Assembly: GCF_023573145.1 (NCBI RefSeq)
Contig: NZ_CP097635.1
Span: 1,364,001 to 1,428,000 of the forward strand
From: Aquincola tertiaricarbonis
GTDB taxonomy: Bacteria > Pseudomonadota > Gammaproteobacteria > Burkholderiales > Burkholderiaceae_C
Reading direction: 5' to 3'
Length of the DNA stretch: 64,000 nucleotides
The notes beneath the pieces are model-generated. The model saw nothing but the letters and a program-made list of their open reading frames with translations, did no database searches and was not told the DNA's origin. Shown here piece by piece: positions 47,171 to 56,265 of this stretch. The stretch's first letter is position 1. The number at the start of each line of letters is the position of its first letter. The translations under genes were made by a program, and so were the position numbers.

Positions 47171-48253
47171 TCAACCAACTGGCCCCGTGCTGCCGCGGTC
47201 GATCAACTGCCAGGGCAGCTCGCAGCCACGCACCGGTTCTTCGGCGTCCAGCGCAGCCAGCAGGGCGCGGGCGGTGGCGCGGCCGATTTCCTCGCGCGGC
47301 GGGCGCACGGTGGACAGGCGGGGCCGCAGCTGGTTGCCGAGCGGAAAGTCGCCGAAGCCCACCACCGACAAGGCCTGCGGCACCGGCAGGCCGGTGGCCT
47401 GGGCTTCCAGCAGCAGGCCGCAGGCCAGCTGGTCGTTGGCCACGCCCACGGCGGTGATGCGGCCATGGTCGGCGCTGCGCAGCGGCCCCAGCATCGCGCG
47501 GCCGGCATCGAACACGTCGCCGGCATTGGCGCGGAACACGCGCACCTGCGCACCGGCCGCCTGCACCGCCTGCACGAAGCCTTCGCAGCGGTCGCCGGCG
47601 CGATAGTCTTCCGACACCGCGCTGGCCACGAAGGCCAGCGAGCGGTGGCCCTGGGCCAGCAGGTGCTCGGCCACCGCCCGGCCCACCGCGTGGTGGTCGA
47701 AGCCGATCTGCGGCAAGGCGGGCGCGCCGTCGCTGGCCGGGGCGGCGTGGCTGCAGTCCCAGATCTCCACCACCGGTGTGCCGGCCTGCTGGGCATCACG
47801 CAGCAACCGCAGCGCGCCGGGCGTGTGGTGGCGGCCGGTGACCACCAGCGCCGCCGGACCCCAGCCGGCCAACGCGCGCAGCTGCGCCTCTTCACGCTCG
47901 AGCGAATAGCCGGTGGGCATGAGCAGCAGTTCGTACTCGGTGTCGCGCAGGCCATCCACCAGGCCCTGGATGGACTCGCCGAAGATGGAATGGCCCACGT
48001 TGGGAATCAGCGCCGCCACCATGCGGGAGCGGCCGCTGGCCAGCTGGCCGGCCTGCAGGTTGCGCACATAACCGGTCTGCGCAATGGCGGCCTGGATGCG
48101 CTCGGCCGTCTCGGGCGCCACCAGGTGCGGCTCACGCAGATAGCGTGAGACGGTGATGCGCGTGACCTGCGCCACCGCCGCCACGTCGTGCAACGTCGGG
48201 CGGCCGTGGCCGCGGCGCGGGCGGCGTCCGTTCTCAGCCGTGGTTTCTTTCAT
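47171..48253 (-). CDS. LacI family transcriptional regulator (GntR-like)
   Basis: 360-aa repressor. The N-terminal HTH RPTLHDVAAVAQVTRITVSRYL is of the gluconate-repressor type, followed by the hinge region and a periplasmic-binding-protein-like sensor domain (residues about 75-350). It is divergent from the sugar-acid dehydratase gene, and the spacer holds a GntR-type operator, so it most likely represses the whole catabolic and transport operon and releases it on binding a sugar acid or related inducer. The ATG at 48253 begins MKETTAEN; a 20-codon longer frame is less likely. Confidence 0.92.
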   Translation of the reverse strand: MKETTAENGRRPRRGHGRPTLHDVAAVAQVTRITVSRYLREPHLVAPETAERIQAAIAQTGYVRNLQAGQLASGRSRMVAALIPNVGHSIFGESIQGLVDGLRDTEYELLLMPTGYSLEREEAQLRALAGWGPAALVVTGRHHTPGALRLLRDAQQAGTPVVEIWDCSHAAPASDGAPALPQIGFDHHAVGRAVAEHLLAQGHRSLAFVASAVSEDYRAGDRCEGFVQAVQAAGAQVRVFRANAGDVFDAGRAMLGPLRSADHGRITAVGVANDQLACGLLLEAQATGLPVPQALSVVGFGDFPLGNQLRPRLSTVRPPREEIGRATARALLAALDAEEPVRGCELPWQLIDRGSTGPVG

Positions 48254-48296
48254 CGCATCGGGTTTCCCTGGATGGCCGTGATTATGTTGCGCGCTT

Positions 48297-48313
48297 AATG
48301 TTACCGCTAACAC
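48297..48313. promoter_or_regulatory. GntR/LacI-type operator
   Basis: TGTTA-CCGC-TAACA (48299-48312) is an exact inverted repeat almost identical to the operator of gluconate-type LacI-family repressors (ATGTTACC-n-TAACA). It lies between the divergent repressor (start 48253) and dehydratase (start 48334) genes, well placed to control both. Confidence 0.75.
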
Positions 48314-48333
48314 GCGACACGGAATCCCGCCTC

Positions 48334-50076
48334 ATGCCCCCACGGAAAACCCTGGCCGACCTGCGCAGCCGCCGCTGGTTCGCCGCCACCGACATGCGGG
48401 CCTTCGCACACCGGCAGCGCATGCAGCAGATGGGCCTGCGGCGCGAAGACGTGCTCGACCATCCCATCATCGCCATCGTCAACACCTGGAGCGACCTTTC
48501 GCCCTGCCATGCCCACCTGCGTGAGCGGGCCGAGTCGGTCAAGCGCGGCGTGCTGATGGCCGGCGGCATGCCCTTCGAGCTGCCCGCCATGAGCCTGGGC
48601 GAGGTGATGGTCAAGCCCACCACCATGCTGTACCGCAACTTCCTGGCGATGGAGGTGGAAGAGCTGCTGCGCTCGCTGCCCATCGACGGCGTGGTGCTGC
48701 TGGCCGGCTGCGACAAAACCACGCCCGCCACGGTGATGGGCGCCATCAGCGCCGGGCTGCCCACGCTGTTCTGCGCCGCCGGCCCGATGCTCAGCGACCG
48801 CTACCTGCAGCCCGGCCAGCCGCCACGCACCGTGGGCGCAGGCACCCACACCCGCATGTTCTGGGACGAGTACCAGGCCGGCCACATCAGCGAGCCCGAG
48901 TGGGTGAAGCTGGAGGCGCACATGACGCGCGCGCCCGGCACCTGCAACACCATGGGCACCGCGAGCACCATGACGGCCATCGTCGAGGCGCTGGGCCTGG
49001 CCCTGCCGGGCAGCACCGCCATTCCGGCGATGGACGCCGGCCACACCCGCATGGCCACCAGCTGCGGCGAACGCATCGTGGGCCTGGTGTGGGAAGACCT
49101 CAAGCCCGCCGACCTGCTGACACCTGGCGCCTTCCGCAACGCGGCGGTGGTGCAGATGGCGCTGGGCGGCTCCACCAACGCGGCAGTGCACCTGCTGGCC
49201 ATGGCCCGCCGTGCCGGCGTGGCATTGACGCTGGACGACCTGGACGCCATCGCGCGCCAGGTGCCGGTGCTGGCCAACCTCTTTCCCAGTGGCGACCGCT
49301 TGATGGAGGACTTCCATTACGCGGGCGGCCTGCCGGCCTTGATGGACCGGGTGCGCGCGCACCTGTCGCTGGGCGAGATGACGGTGACCGGCCGCACGCT
49401 GGGCGAGAACATCGACGGCCGCCACAGCCTGGACGACGAGACCATCCGCCCGCTGGACCGCCCGGTGAGCGCCGACGGCGCACTGGCCGTGGTACGCGGC
49501 AACCTGGCGCCCGACGGCGCGGTGATGAAGGTGAGCGCCGCCAGCCCGCAGCTGCTGTGCCATGAAGGCCGTGCGCTGGTGTTCGATTCACCGGCGGAGA
49601 TGGTGGCGCAGTGCAACGACCCCGCGCTGGACTGCGACGAGACCACGGTGATGGTGCTGCGCTACGCCGGTCCGGTGGGCGCGCCCGGCATGCCCGAATG
49701 GGGCGGCCTGCCCATCCCCAAGAAGCTGCTGGCCCGCGGCGTGCGCGACATGGTGCGCATCTCGGACGCACGCATGAGCGGCACCCACTACGGCAGCTGC
49801 GTGCTGCACGTGAGCCCCGAGGCCGCCGTGGGCGGGCCGCTGGCGCTGGTGCGCACCGGCGACCGCATCCGCCTCGACGTGCCCGCCCGCTCGCTGCAGC
49901 TGCTGGTGCCCGACGAAGAACTGGCCCAACGCCGCGCCGCCTGGCAGCCACCGCCGCCGGCGGCCACCCGGGGCTACACCCGGCTGTACCAGCAGCATGT
50001 GACGCAGGCCCATGAAGGCTGCGACTTCGACTTCCTGCAAGGCCCCGGCCCTAACCCGGAACCGGCCATCTTCTAA
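48334..50076 (+). CDS. IlvD/Edd family sugar-acid dehydratase
   Basis: 580-aa iron-sulfur dehydratase of the pentonate/hexonate branch (L-arabinonate or D-xylonate dehydratase type) rather than branched-chain amino acid IlvD. It converts an aldonate to a 2-keto-3-deoxy acid. The cluster cysteines are in NTWSDLSPCHAHL, LLAGCDKTTPA and APGTCNTMGTAS. RISDARMSGTHYG near the C-terminus is the family active-site loop. The ATG at 48334 fits homology (MPPRKTLADLRSRRWF); a frame starting at 48298 would run through the operator. It is the first gene of the catabolic operon. Confidence 0.9.
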   Translation: MPPRKTLADLRSRRWFAATDMRAFAHRQRMQQMGLRREDVLDHPIIAIVNTWSDLSPCHAHLRERAESVKRGVLMAGGMPFELPAMSLGEVMVKPTTMLYRNFLAMEVEELLRSLPIDGVVLLAGCDKTTPATVMGAISAGLPTLFCAAGPMLSDRYLQPGQPPRTVGAGTHTRMFWDEYQAGHISEPEWVKLEAHMTRAPGTCNTMGTASTMTAIVEALGLALPGSTAIPAMDAGHTRMATSCGERIVGLVWEDLKPADLLTPGAFRNAAVVQMALGGSTNAAVHLLAMARRAGVALTLDDLDAIARQVPVLANLFPSGDRLMEDFHYAGGLPALMDRVRAHLSLGEMTVTGRTLGENIDGRHSLDDETIRPLDRPVSADGALAVVRGNLAPDGAVMKVSAASPQLLCHEGRALVFDSPAEMVAQCNDPALDCDETTVMVLRYAGPVGAPGMPEWGGLPIPKKLLARGVRDMVRISDARMSGTHYGSCVLHVSPEAAVGGPLALVRTGDRIRLDVPARSLQLLVPDEELAQRRAAWQPPPPAATRGYTRLYQQHVTQAHEGCDFDFLQGPGPNPEPAIF

Positions 50077-50152
50077 GCACGAAATCCGCAGCAACGGCGG
50101 ATAAAACCGCATATCTGCCATCGCCCCAGCACTTCTACCATCCGCCGCCCTG

Positions 50153-50947
50153 ATGAACGCCTTTCAAGAACTGCTGCAACAACCGGCCAGCCCGCCTGCG
50201 CTGGGTACCTGGATCATGTCGGCCAGCCCGCTGGTGGCCGAGGCGATGGGCCATGCCGGCTTCGGCTGGGCGGTGATCGACATGGAGCACACGCCGCTGG
50301 ACCAGATGGAGCTGATCCATCTGCTGCAGGCCGTGGCCGGCACGCCGATGCGGCCGGTGGTGCGCGTGCCCTGGAACGACCCGGTGACCATCAAGCGCGT
50401 GCTGGACGCCGGCGCCACCACGCTGCTGGTGCCCTTCGTGCAAAACGCCGAAGAAGCGCGCGACGCGGTGGCCGCCACCCGCTACCCGCCCGAGGGCCGA
50501 CGCGGCATGGCCGGCATGAGCCGGGCCTCGCGCTTTGGCACCGCGCCCGACTACCTGCGCACCGCCAACCAGGGCCTCTGCGTCATCGTGCAGCTGGAAA
50601 CCGCCGAGGCCATCGGCCAGCTGGAAGCCATTGCGGCGGTGCCGGGCGTGGACGCCCTTTTCATCGGCCCGGGCGACCTGTCGGCCACCATGGGCCATGT
50701 GGCCCAGCTCACCCACCCGGCGGTGCTGGAGATCACTGCCCAGGCGGTGCAGCGCGCCAAGGCCGTGGGCAAGCCCATCGGCACCGTGGGCGGCACGGTG
50801 GAGGTGGTGCAGCGCTACCGCGCGATGGGCTTCGACTTCACGGCCATCGCTTCCGACCTGGGGCTGCTGATGCGCAGCGCCCAGGCCGCCATCGGCGCAC
50901 TGGGGCAGCCGCCCGCCGAGGGCAGCACCGTGAGCGGAGGCTACTGA
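50153..50947 (+). CDS. HpcH/HpaI family class II aldolase
   Basis: 264-aa metal-dependent aldolase that would cleave the 2-keto-3-deoxy sugar acid to pyruvate and an aldehyde (RhmA/GarL/HpcH type). Motifs: LGTWIMSASP, VIDMEHTPLD, VVRVPWND, the metal ligand in VQLETAEAIG and GPGDLSATMG. The stop shares a base with the start of the ABC ATPase gene (TGATG), so catabolism and transport are co-translated. Natural substrate length (pentose or hexose) cannot be told from sequence alone. Confidence 0.92.
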   Translation: MNAFQELLQQPASPPALGTWIMSASPLVAEAMGHAGFGWAVIDMEHTPLDQMELIHLLQAVAGTPMRPVVRVPWNDPVTIKRVLDAGATTLLVPFVQNAEEARDAVAATRYPPEGRRGMAGMSRASRFGTAPDYLRTANQGLCVIVQLETAEAIGQLEAIAAVPGVDALFIGPGDLSATMGHVAQLTHPAVLEITAQAVQRAKAVGKPIGTVGGTVEVVQRYRAMGFDFTAIASDLGLLMRSAQAAIGALGQPPAEGSTVSGGY

Positions 50948-52014
50948 TGGCTGCGGTGGAACTGCGTGGCGTGCACAAGAGCTATGACGGCAAGGTGCCC
51001 GTCATCCACGGCATCGACCTCGAGATCAAGCAGGGTGAGTTCTGCGTCTTCGTCGGCCCTTCGGGCTGCGGCAAAAGCACGCTGCTGCGCATGATCGCGG
51101 GGCTGGAGAGCATCACCGGCGGTGAGGTGCGCATCGGCGGCGAGGTGGTCAACCACAAGCCGCCGCGGGCGCGCGACATCGCGATGGTGTTCCAGGACTA
51201 TGCGCTGTACCCGCACAAGAGCCTGTACGACAACATGGCCTTCGGCCTGCGGCTGCGCAAGACGCCCGAAGACGAGATCAAGCGCCGCGTGGGCGAAGCC
51301 GCACGGCTGCTGCGCATCGACCACCTGCTGGACCGCAAGCCCGCCGCCTTGTCGGGCGGCCAGCGCCAGCGGGTGGCCATCGGCCGCGCCATCGTGCGCC
51401 AGCCCGAGGTGTTTTTGTTCGACGAGCCGCTGTCGAACCTGGACGCGCAGCTGCGCCATGAGATGCGCACCGAGATCAAGCGCCTGCACCAGCGGCTGGG
51501 CGCCACCATGATCTACGTGACGCACGACCAGGTGGAGGCAATGACCCTGGCCGACCGCATCGCGGTGCTGAGCGCCGGCCGCAAGATGCAGTACGACACG
51601 CCCGACACCGTCTACAACCGGCCGGCGGCGCTGTTCGTGGCCGGCTTCACCGGCGCACCGCCGATGAACCTGGTGAGCGCCCAGCTGGCCGATGGCCATG
51701 CCGACCTGGGCGAGGGCCTGCGGCTGCGCCTGCCCGCCCCGCTGGACCGCCACAGCGGCCGGCTGACGCTGGGCGTGCGGCCCGAAAACCTGCGCCTGGC
51801 GCCGCAGCCGGGCGACCTGGCGCTGCCGGCCACCGTCTCGCTGCTGGAGCCGCTGGGCGCCGAGACCCTGGTCACCGCCCGCCTGGGCGGGGTGGACATG
51901 GTGGCGCGGCTGCCGGCGCAGTTCCGCGAGGCGCCGGGCACCCGCTTCACGCTGCATGCACAGCCGGCCCACCTGCACCTGTTCGACCCCGAGACCGGCG
52001 CCGCAAGGGTCTAG
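50947..52014 (+). CDS. carbohydrate ABC transporter ATP-binding protein (MsmK/UgpC type)
   Basis: 355-aa ATPase of CUT1 sugar importers. Walker A GPSGCGKSTLLRM, signature LSGGQRQRVAIGRA, Walker B VFLFDEPLSNLDAQ and switch YVTHDQVEAMTLAD are intact. A C-terminal TOBE/MalK-like regulatory domain (about 240-350; LGVRPENLRLAP) follows. It acts at the inner membrane with the permeases at 53342 and 54229. Confidence 0.95.
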   Translation: MAAVELRGVHKSYDGKVPVIHGIDLEIKQGEFCVFVGPSGCGKSTLLRMIAGLESITGGEVRIGGEVVNHKPPRARDIAMVFQDYALYPHKSLYDNMAFGLRLRKTPEDEIKRRVGEAARLLRIDHLLDRKPAALSGGQRQRVAIGRAIVRQPEVFLFDEPLSNLDAQLRHEMRTEIKRLHQRLGATMIYVTHDQVEAMTLADRIAVLSAGRKMQYDTPDTVYNRPAALFVAGFTGAPPMNLVSAQLADGHADLGEGLRLRLPAPLDRHSGRLTLGVRPENLRLAPQPGDLALPATVSLLEPLGAETLVTARLGGVDMVARLPAQFREAPGTRFTLHAQPAHLHLFDPETGAARV

Positions 52015-52040
52015 GGCCCCATCACGAGGAGAAGACCATC

Positions 52041-53309
52041 ATGAAGAAGCCCCACACCCTGGCCGGCACCCTGCTGGCCGCCCTGCTGCTGGCCGGCACC
52101 GCACCCCATGCACTGGCCGACACCAAGCTGCGCGCCTTTGCCGGCGGCTCGGGCCAGCGGCCCGACCTGATGCGCAAGCTGTTCGACCAGTACCAGCAGC
52201 GCAACCCCGGCGTCACCATCGAGGTGGAGACCGGCGGCGCCACCTCCGAGCTGCAGCGCCAGTACCTGGGCACCGTGCTCAATGCCAAGGACACGTCGAT
52301 CGACCTCTTCATGATCGACATCGTGAACCCGGCCCAGTACGCGGGCGCCAACTGGGTGGAGCCGCTGAACGCCTACGTGGGCGAACCGGCCGTGGCCCTG
52401 AAGCCTTACCTGCCCGCCTATGCGCAGGCCAACGTGATCGACGGCAAGGTGGCCGCGATGCCGGCCTTCGCCGACGCGATGTTCATGTACTACCGCAAGG
52501 ACTTGCTGGACAAGCACAAGATCAGCGAGCCCAAGACCTGGGACGAGCTGGCCGCGGCCGCGAAGAAGATCCAGCAGGCCGAGAGCGATGCCAACCTGCA
52601 GGGCCTGTCCATCCAGGGCGCGCCCATCGAAGGCGCGGTGTGCACCTTCCTGCTGCCCTACTGGAGCCAGGGCAAGGAGCTCAACGATGCCTCGGGTCGC
52701 CTGACGCTGGACAAGGACGCCGCGGTCAAGGGCATCAACCAGTGGCTGAGCATGGTGGACCAGGGCGTGATCAAGAAGAACGTGGCCGAGGTGAAGACGC
52801 CCGACACGGTCAACGAGTTCAAGGCCGGCCAGGTGGTGTTCGCCATCAACTGGGGCTTTGCCTGGGACCGCTTCAACAGCGACAAGGACAGCAAGGTGTC
52901 GGGCAAGGTGGGCGTGATGCCGCTGCCGGCCGTGGCGGGCGGCAAGAGCGCCACCTGCCTGGGCGGCTGGCAGTGGTCGGTCAGCGCCTTCAGCAAGAAC
53001 AAGGCGGAAGCGGCCAAGCTGGTGAAGTTCCTGGCCAGCCCCGAGGCCAGCAAGTTCCTGGCGGCCGAAGGCAGCCTGCTGCCCACCTCGCTGGCGGTGT
53101 ATCAAGACGCCGACGTGCTCAAGGCCGTGCCCTGGTTCAAGGACGCAGGCGCCGTGGTGGCCGCCGGCCGCAGCCGGCCGCTGTCGCGCGACTACGGCCA
53201 GGTGAGCGACGTGATCCGCACCTCGGTGAGCGCCGCGCTGGCCCGCACCAAGAAGCCGGAAGAAGCCGTCGCCGAGATCGAGAGCCGCCTGCGCCGCGTG
53301 ATGCGCTGA
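52041..53309 (+). CDS. carbohydrate ABC transporter substrate-binding protein
   Basis: 422-aa periplasmic family-1 solute-binding protein with a signal peptide (LAGTLLAALLLAGTAPHALA). The core has the two-lobed binding fold; PGVTIEVETGGATSELQRQY and FAINWGFAWDRF are typical of sugar binders related to the trehalose/maltose group. A GAGGAGAAGACC ribosome site lies before the ATG. The substrate is unknown but should be the sugar degraded by the flanking dehydratase/aldolase genes. Confidence 0.94.
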   Translation: MKKPHTLAGTLLAALLLAGTAPHALADTKLRAFAGGSGQRPDLMRKLFDQYQQRNPGVTIEVETGGATSELQRQYLGTVLNAKDTSIDLFMIDIVNPAQYAGANWVEPLNAYVGEPAVALKPYLPAYAQANVIDGKVAAMPAFADAMFMYYRKDLLDKHKISEPKTWDELAAAAKKIQQAESDANLQGLSIQGAPIEGAVCTFLLPYWSQGKELNDASGRLTLDKDAAVKGINQWLSMVDQGVIKKNVAEVKTPDTVNEFKAGQVVFAINWGFAWDRFNSDKDSKVSGKVGVMPLPAVAGGKSATCLGGWQWSVSAFSKNKAEAAKLVKFLASPEASKFLAAEGSLLPTSLAVYQDADVLKAVPWFKDAGAVVAAGRSRPLSRDYGQVSDVIRTSVSAALARTKKPEEAVAEIESRLRRVMR

Positions 53310-53341
53310 GCCGCCGCGCCTTCGCTGCCCCACCCGCCCCC

Positions 53342-54232
53342 ATGAACGCCCTGGACCGCCTGCGCGATCCCAGCGACCGCACGCTCGCCGTGCTGATGCT
53401 GGCGCCCGCTTTCCTGCTGCTGGCGCTGATCGTCGTCTACCCGATCGGCCGCCTGCTGTGGAACAGCTTCTTCGACCTGCGGCTGTCGGGCGGCGGCGAG
53501 GCCCGCTTCATCGGCTTCGAGAACTACCTGCTGGTGCTCACCGACAAGGACTTCTGGAACGCCACGCGCAACACCGTGCTGATCACGCTGATCACCGTGC
53601 CCGGCGCGCTGGTGGTGGGGCTGGCGCTGGCCCTGCTGGCCAACCTGCCCTTTCGCCGGCAGTGGCCGGTGCGGCTGGCGCTGCTGCTGCCCTGGGCGCT
53701 GCCGCTGGCCTTTGCCGGCCTCATCTTCGCGTGGTTCTTCCACTCGGAATATGGCGTGGTCAACGACCTGGCGCGGCGACTGGGCGGCAGCGCGCCACGC
53801 ATGTGGCTGCTGGAGCCGGCGTTCGCCTTTGCGGCCATCTGCCTGACCATCATCTGGAAGACCAGCAGCTTCATGGCGCTGATCCTGCTGGCCGGCCTGC
53901 AGATGATCCCGAAGTCGCTGTATGAAGCGGCCGAGGTCGACGGCGCCAGCCGCTGGCAGCAGTTCTGGCAGATCACGATCCCGATGCTGATGCCTTCCAT
54001 CATCGTGGCGCTGATCTTCCGCACCATCACCGCGCTGCAGACCTTCGACATCCCCTACACCATGACCAAGGGCGGCCCGGGCAACGCCACCGAGACGCTG
54101 GCCATGCTGATCCACAAGACCACGATCGACTACCTGGACGTGGGCTATGGCTCCACGCTGGCGGTGTTCATGTTCCTGCTGTCGCTGGTGGTCACCGGCT
54201 TTTACCTGCGCCGCATCGGGAGAAATGCATGA
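53342..54232 (+). CDS. carbohydrate ABC transporter permease (MalF/UgpA type)
   Basis: 296-aa inner-membrane permease with six TMs. It begins MNALDRLRDPSDRTLAVLML and carries the EAA coupling loop in SLYEAAEVDGASRWQQFWQI and the typical TMTKGGPGNATETLAM segment. A much longer frame starts at 51956, but its first part overlaps the binding-protein gene in another frame and is not coding. The stop overlaps the next permease by four bases. Confidence 0.94.
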   Translation: MNALDRLRDPSDRTLAVLMLAPAFLLLALIVVYPIGRLLWNSFFDLRLSGGGEARFIGFENYLLVLTDKDFWNATRNTVLITLITVPGALVVGLALALLANLPFRRQWPVRLALLLPWALPLAFAGLIFAWFFHSEYGVVNDLARRLGGSAPRMWLLEPAFAFAAICLTIIWKTSSFMALILLAGLQMIPKSLYEAAEVDGASRWQQFWQITIPMLMPSIIVALIFRTITALQTFDIPYTMTKGGPGNATETLAMLIHKTTIDYLDVGYGSTLAVFMFLLSLVVTGFYLRRIGRNA

Positions 54233-55068
54233 GGCAGCCCGACAACCTGTTCAGCGCGCGGGCGCTGCGGCTCATCGCCGCAGCCATCGTGGTGGTCAAC
54301 GGCTTCTTCCCGGCGGTGTGGATCCTGCTCACCTCGCTCAAGACCGAGGCCGAGCTGGTGCGCAAGCCCATCACCTGGCTGCCGCACGAACTGGTGCTGA
54401 ACAACTACGTGCAGGCCTTCACCGACCAGCCGCTGCTCAAGTACCTGGGCAACAGCCTGGTAGTGGCACTGGTGTCCACCGCGGTGTCGCTGGTGGTGGC
54501 GGCGCTGGCGGCCTATGCGATCGCGCGGCTCAACCTGCGCCACCGGCAGCTGGTGCTCACCTGCATCGTGGCTTCCAGCATGTTCCCGCTGGTCACGCTG
54601 CTGGTGCCCATCTTCGAGACGATGCGCCACCTCTCGCTGCTCAACACCTATACCGCGCTGGTGCTGCCCTACACCGTGCTCAGCCTGCCTGTGTGCACGC
54701 TGGTGCTGGTGAGCTTCTTCCAGAGCATTCCCAAGGACCTGGAGAACGCCGCGATGATCGACGGCTGCACCCGGCTGGGCGCGCTGTGGCGCGTGGTGGT
54801 GCCGCTGGCCGCGCCCGGCGTGTTCACCGCCGGCATCCTGGCCTTCGTCAATGCCTGGGACGAATTCCTGCTCGCGCTGTCGCTCAACGCCAGCGCTTCC
54901 ATGCGCACCCTGCCCGTCGGCATCTCGCTCTACCAGGGCGAATTCACCTTCCCGTGGCCGGTGATCTCGGCCGCGCTGGTGGTGGCCATCGTGCCCATTG
55001 CAGTGCTGATCGCACTGTTCCAGGAACGCGTGGTGGGCGGGTTGACGCAAGGCGGCCTCAAGGGGTGA
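54229..55068 (+). CDS. carbohydrate ABC transporter permease (MalG/UgpE type)
   Basis: 279-aa inner-membrane permease, second of the pair, with six TMs. The coupling loop DLENAAMIDGCTRLGALWRV and the C-terminal FQERVVGGLTQGGLKG are signatures of the MalG branch. It starts within the stop of the first permease (ATGA). Confidence 0.95.
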   Translation: MRQPDNLFSARALRLIAAAIVVVNGFFPAVWILLTSLKTEAELVRKPITWLPHELVLNNYVQAFTDQPLLKYLGNSLVVALVSTAVSLVVAALAAYAIARLNLRHRQLVLTCIVASSMFPLVTLLVPIFETMRHLSLLNTYTALVLPYTVLSLPVCTLVLVSFFQSIPKDLENAAMIDGCTRLGALWRVVVPLAAPGVFTAGILAFVNAWDEFLLALSLNASASMRTLPVGISLYQGEFTFPWPVISAALVVAIVPIAVLIALFQERVVGGLTQGGLKG

Positions 55069-55107
55069 GGAGGCCGGGATGAACACACACACAACCGGAG
55101 AATGTGG

Positions 55108-56238
55108 ATGAAGAAGACGACGATCACGCTGCTGGCCATCGCGGCCACGGCCGCGGCCCCGGCCGCGATGGCGCAAAGCACGGTCACGGTGTTCGGCCGT
55201 GTGGACGTGGGCCTGCAGCACATCGACAACGGCAGCAAGACCACCCGCGTGGACAGCGGCACCTACACCGCCTCGCGCCTGGGCTTTCGGGGCACCGAAG
55301 ACCTGGGCGGCGGCCTGCAGGCCCTCTTTTTCCTGGAGTCGGGCATCAGCGCCGACACTGGCAATGCGGCAGGCGGCACGCGCTTCTTCAACCGTGGCGC
55401 CTACGTGGGGCTGAGCAGCAAGGACTGGGGCACCGTGACCCTGGGCCGGCAGTACACGCCCATCTTCTGGCCCTTCCTGTTCGCCGACGATGCCGGCCCG
55501 CTGCGGCTGCACGGCTACAGCGCGGTGCAGTCCGTCCAGCGCAGCAACTTCCTGCGCGTGAACAGCGCGGCGCTGCAAAAGCCGGTGGCCAACGGCACCA
55601 TCGGCTCGGCCGCGTCGGGCATCTATTCGGTGGGCATCTCGTCGGCCTTCGAGAACAACCAGGTGATCTACAAGACGCCTTCGTTCGGCGGCCTCACGGT
55701 CACCGGCGCCGTGGGCGCGGGTGAAGGCTATGGCGACGCCGGCAAGGTGTACGGTGCCAATGCCGAATACAGGTCGGGCCCGCTGTACCTGGGCGCCGGC
55801 TACACGCAAAAACGTGGCGTGGTGGCCGCCACCGGCCGTGAGCAGAAGGTGACCGAAACCCTGGTGGGCGGCATGTATTCGGTGACCCCCGAGCTCAACC
55901 TGTGGGCCAACGTGCACCCCTGGAAGTACGAGGCCGGCACCGCCAGCGGCGGCAGCATCGACGGGCACGACTACATGGTGGGCATCTCCTTCAAGCTGCC
56001 CACCGGCCAGCTGTGGGCGAACTACGCGGCCAAGCGCATCGACGACTGCAATGCCTGCGATTCCAGCGGCTTCGGCATCGGCTACCACCACCTGCTGAGC
56101 AAGCGCACCGAGCTCTACGCCTCGCTGGGCCGGGTGGCCAACGACGACAACGCGGCCAACTCGCTCAACGGCGTCAATCCCATCCGCGCAGGCCAGTCGG
56201 TGCGTGGCATCGGCGTGGGCATCGCCCACCAGTTCTGA
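55108..56238 (+). CDS. outer-membrane porin, Burkholderiales type
   Basis: 376-aa trimeric-type porin. The signal peptide ends ALA-like at APAAMAQ, the mature protein begins STVTVFGRVDVGLQHIDNG, and it ends in the aromatic beta-signal VGIAHQF. Sixteen-strand Gram-negative porin features such as SRLGFRGTEDLGGGLQALF and FFNRGAYVGLSSKDWGTVTLG are plain. The ATG at 55108 has GGAG 7 bases upstream; the ATG at 55102 is too close to it. Its place in the operon suggests it admits the transported sugar. Confidence 0.94.
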   Translation: MKKTTITLLAIAATAAAPAAMAQSTVTVFGRVDVGLQHIDNGSKTTRVDSGTYTASRLGFRGTEDLGGGLQALFFLESGISADTGNAAGGTRFFNRGAYVGLSSKDWGTVTLGRQYTPIFWPFLFADDAGPLRLHGYSAVQSVQRSNFLRVNSAALQKPVANGTIGSAASGIYSVGISSAFENNQVIYKTPSFGGLTVTGAVGAGEGYGDAGKVYGANAEYRSGPLYLGAGYTQKRGVVAATGREQKVTETLVGGMYSVTPELNLWANVHPWKYEAGTASGGSIDGHDYMVGISFKLPTGQLWANYAAKRIDDCNACDSSGFGIGYHHLLSKRTELYASLGRVANDDNAANSLNGVNPIRAGQSVRGIGVGIAHQF

Positions 56239-56265
56239 AGCAACCCCACGGTGTTGGAAGTGAGC

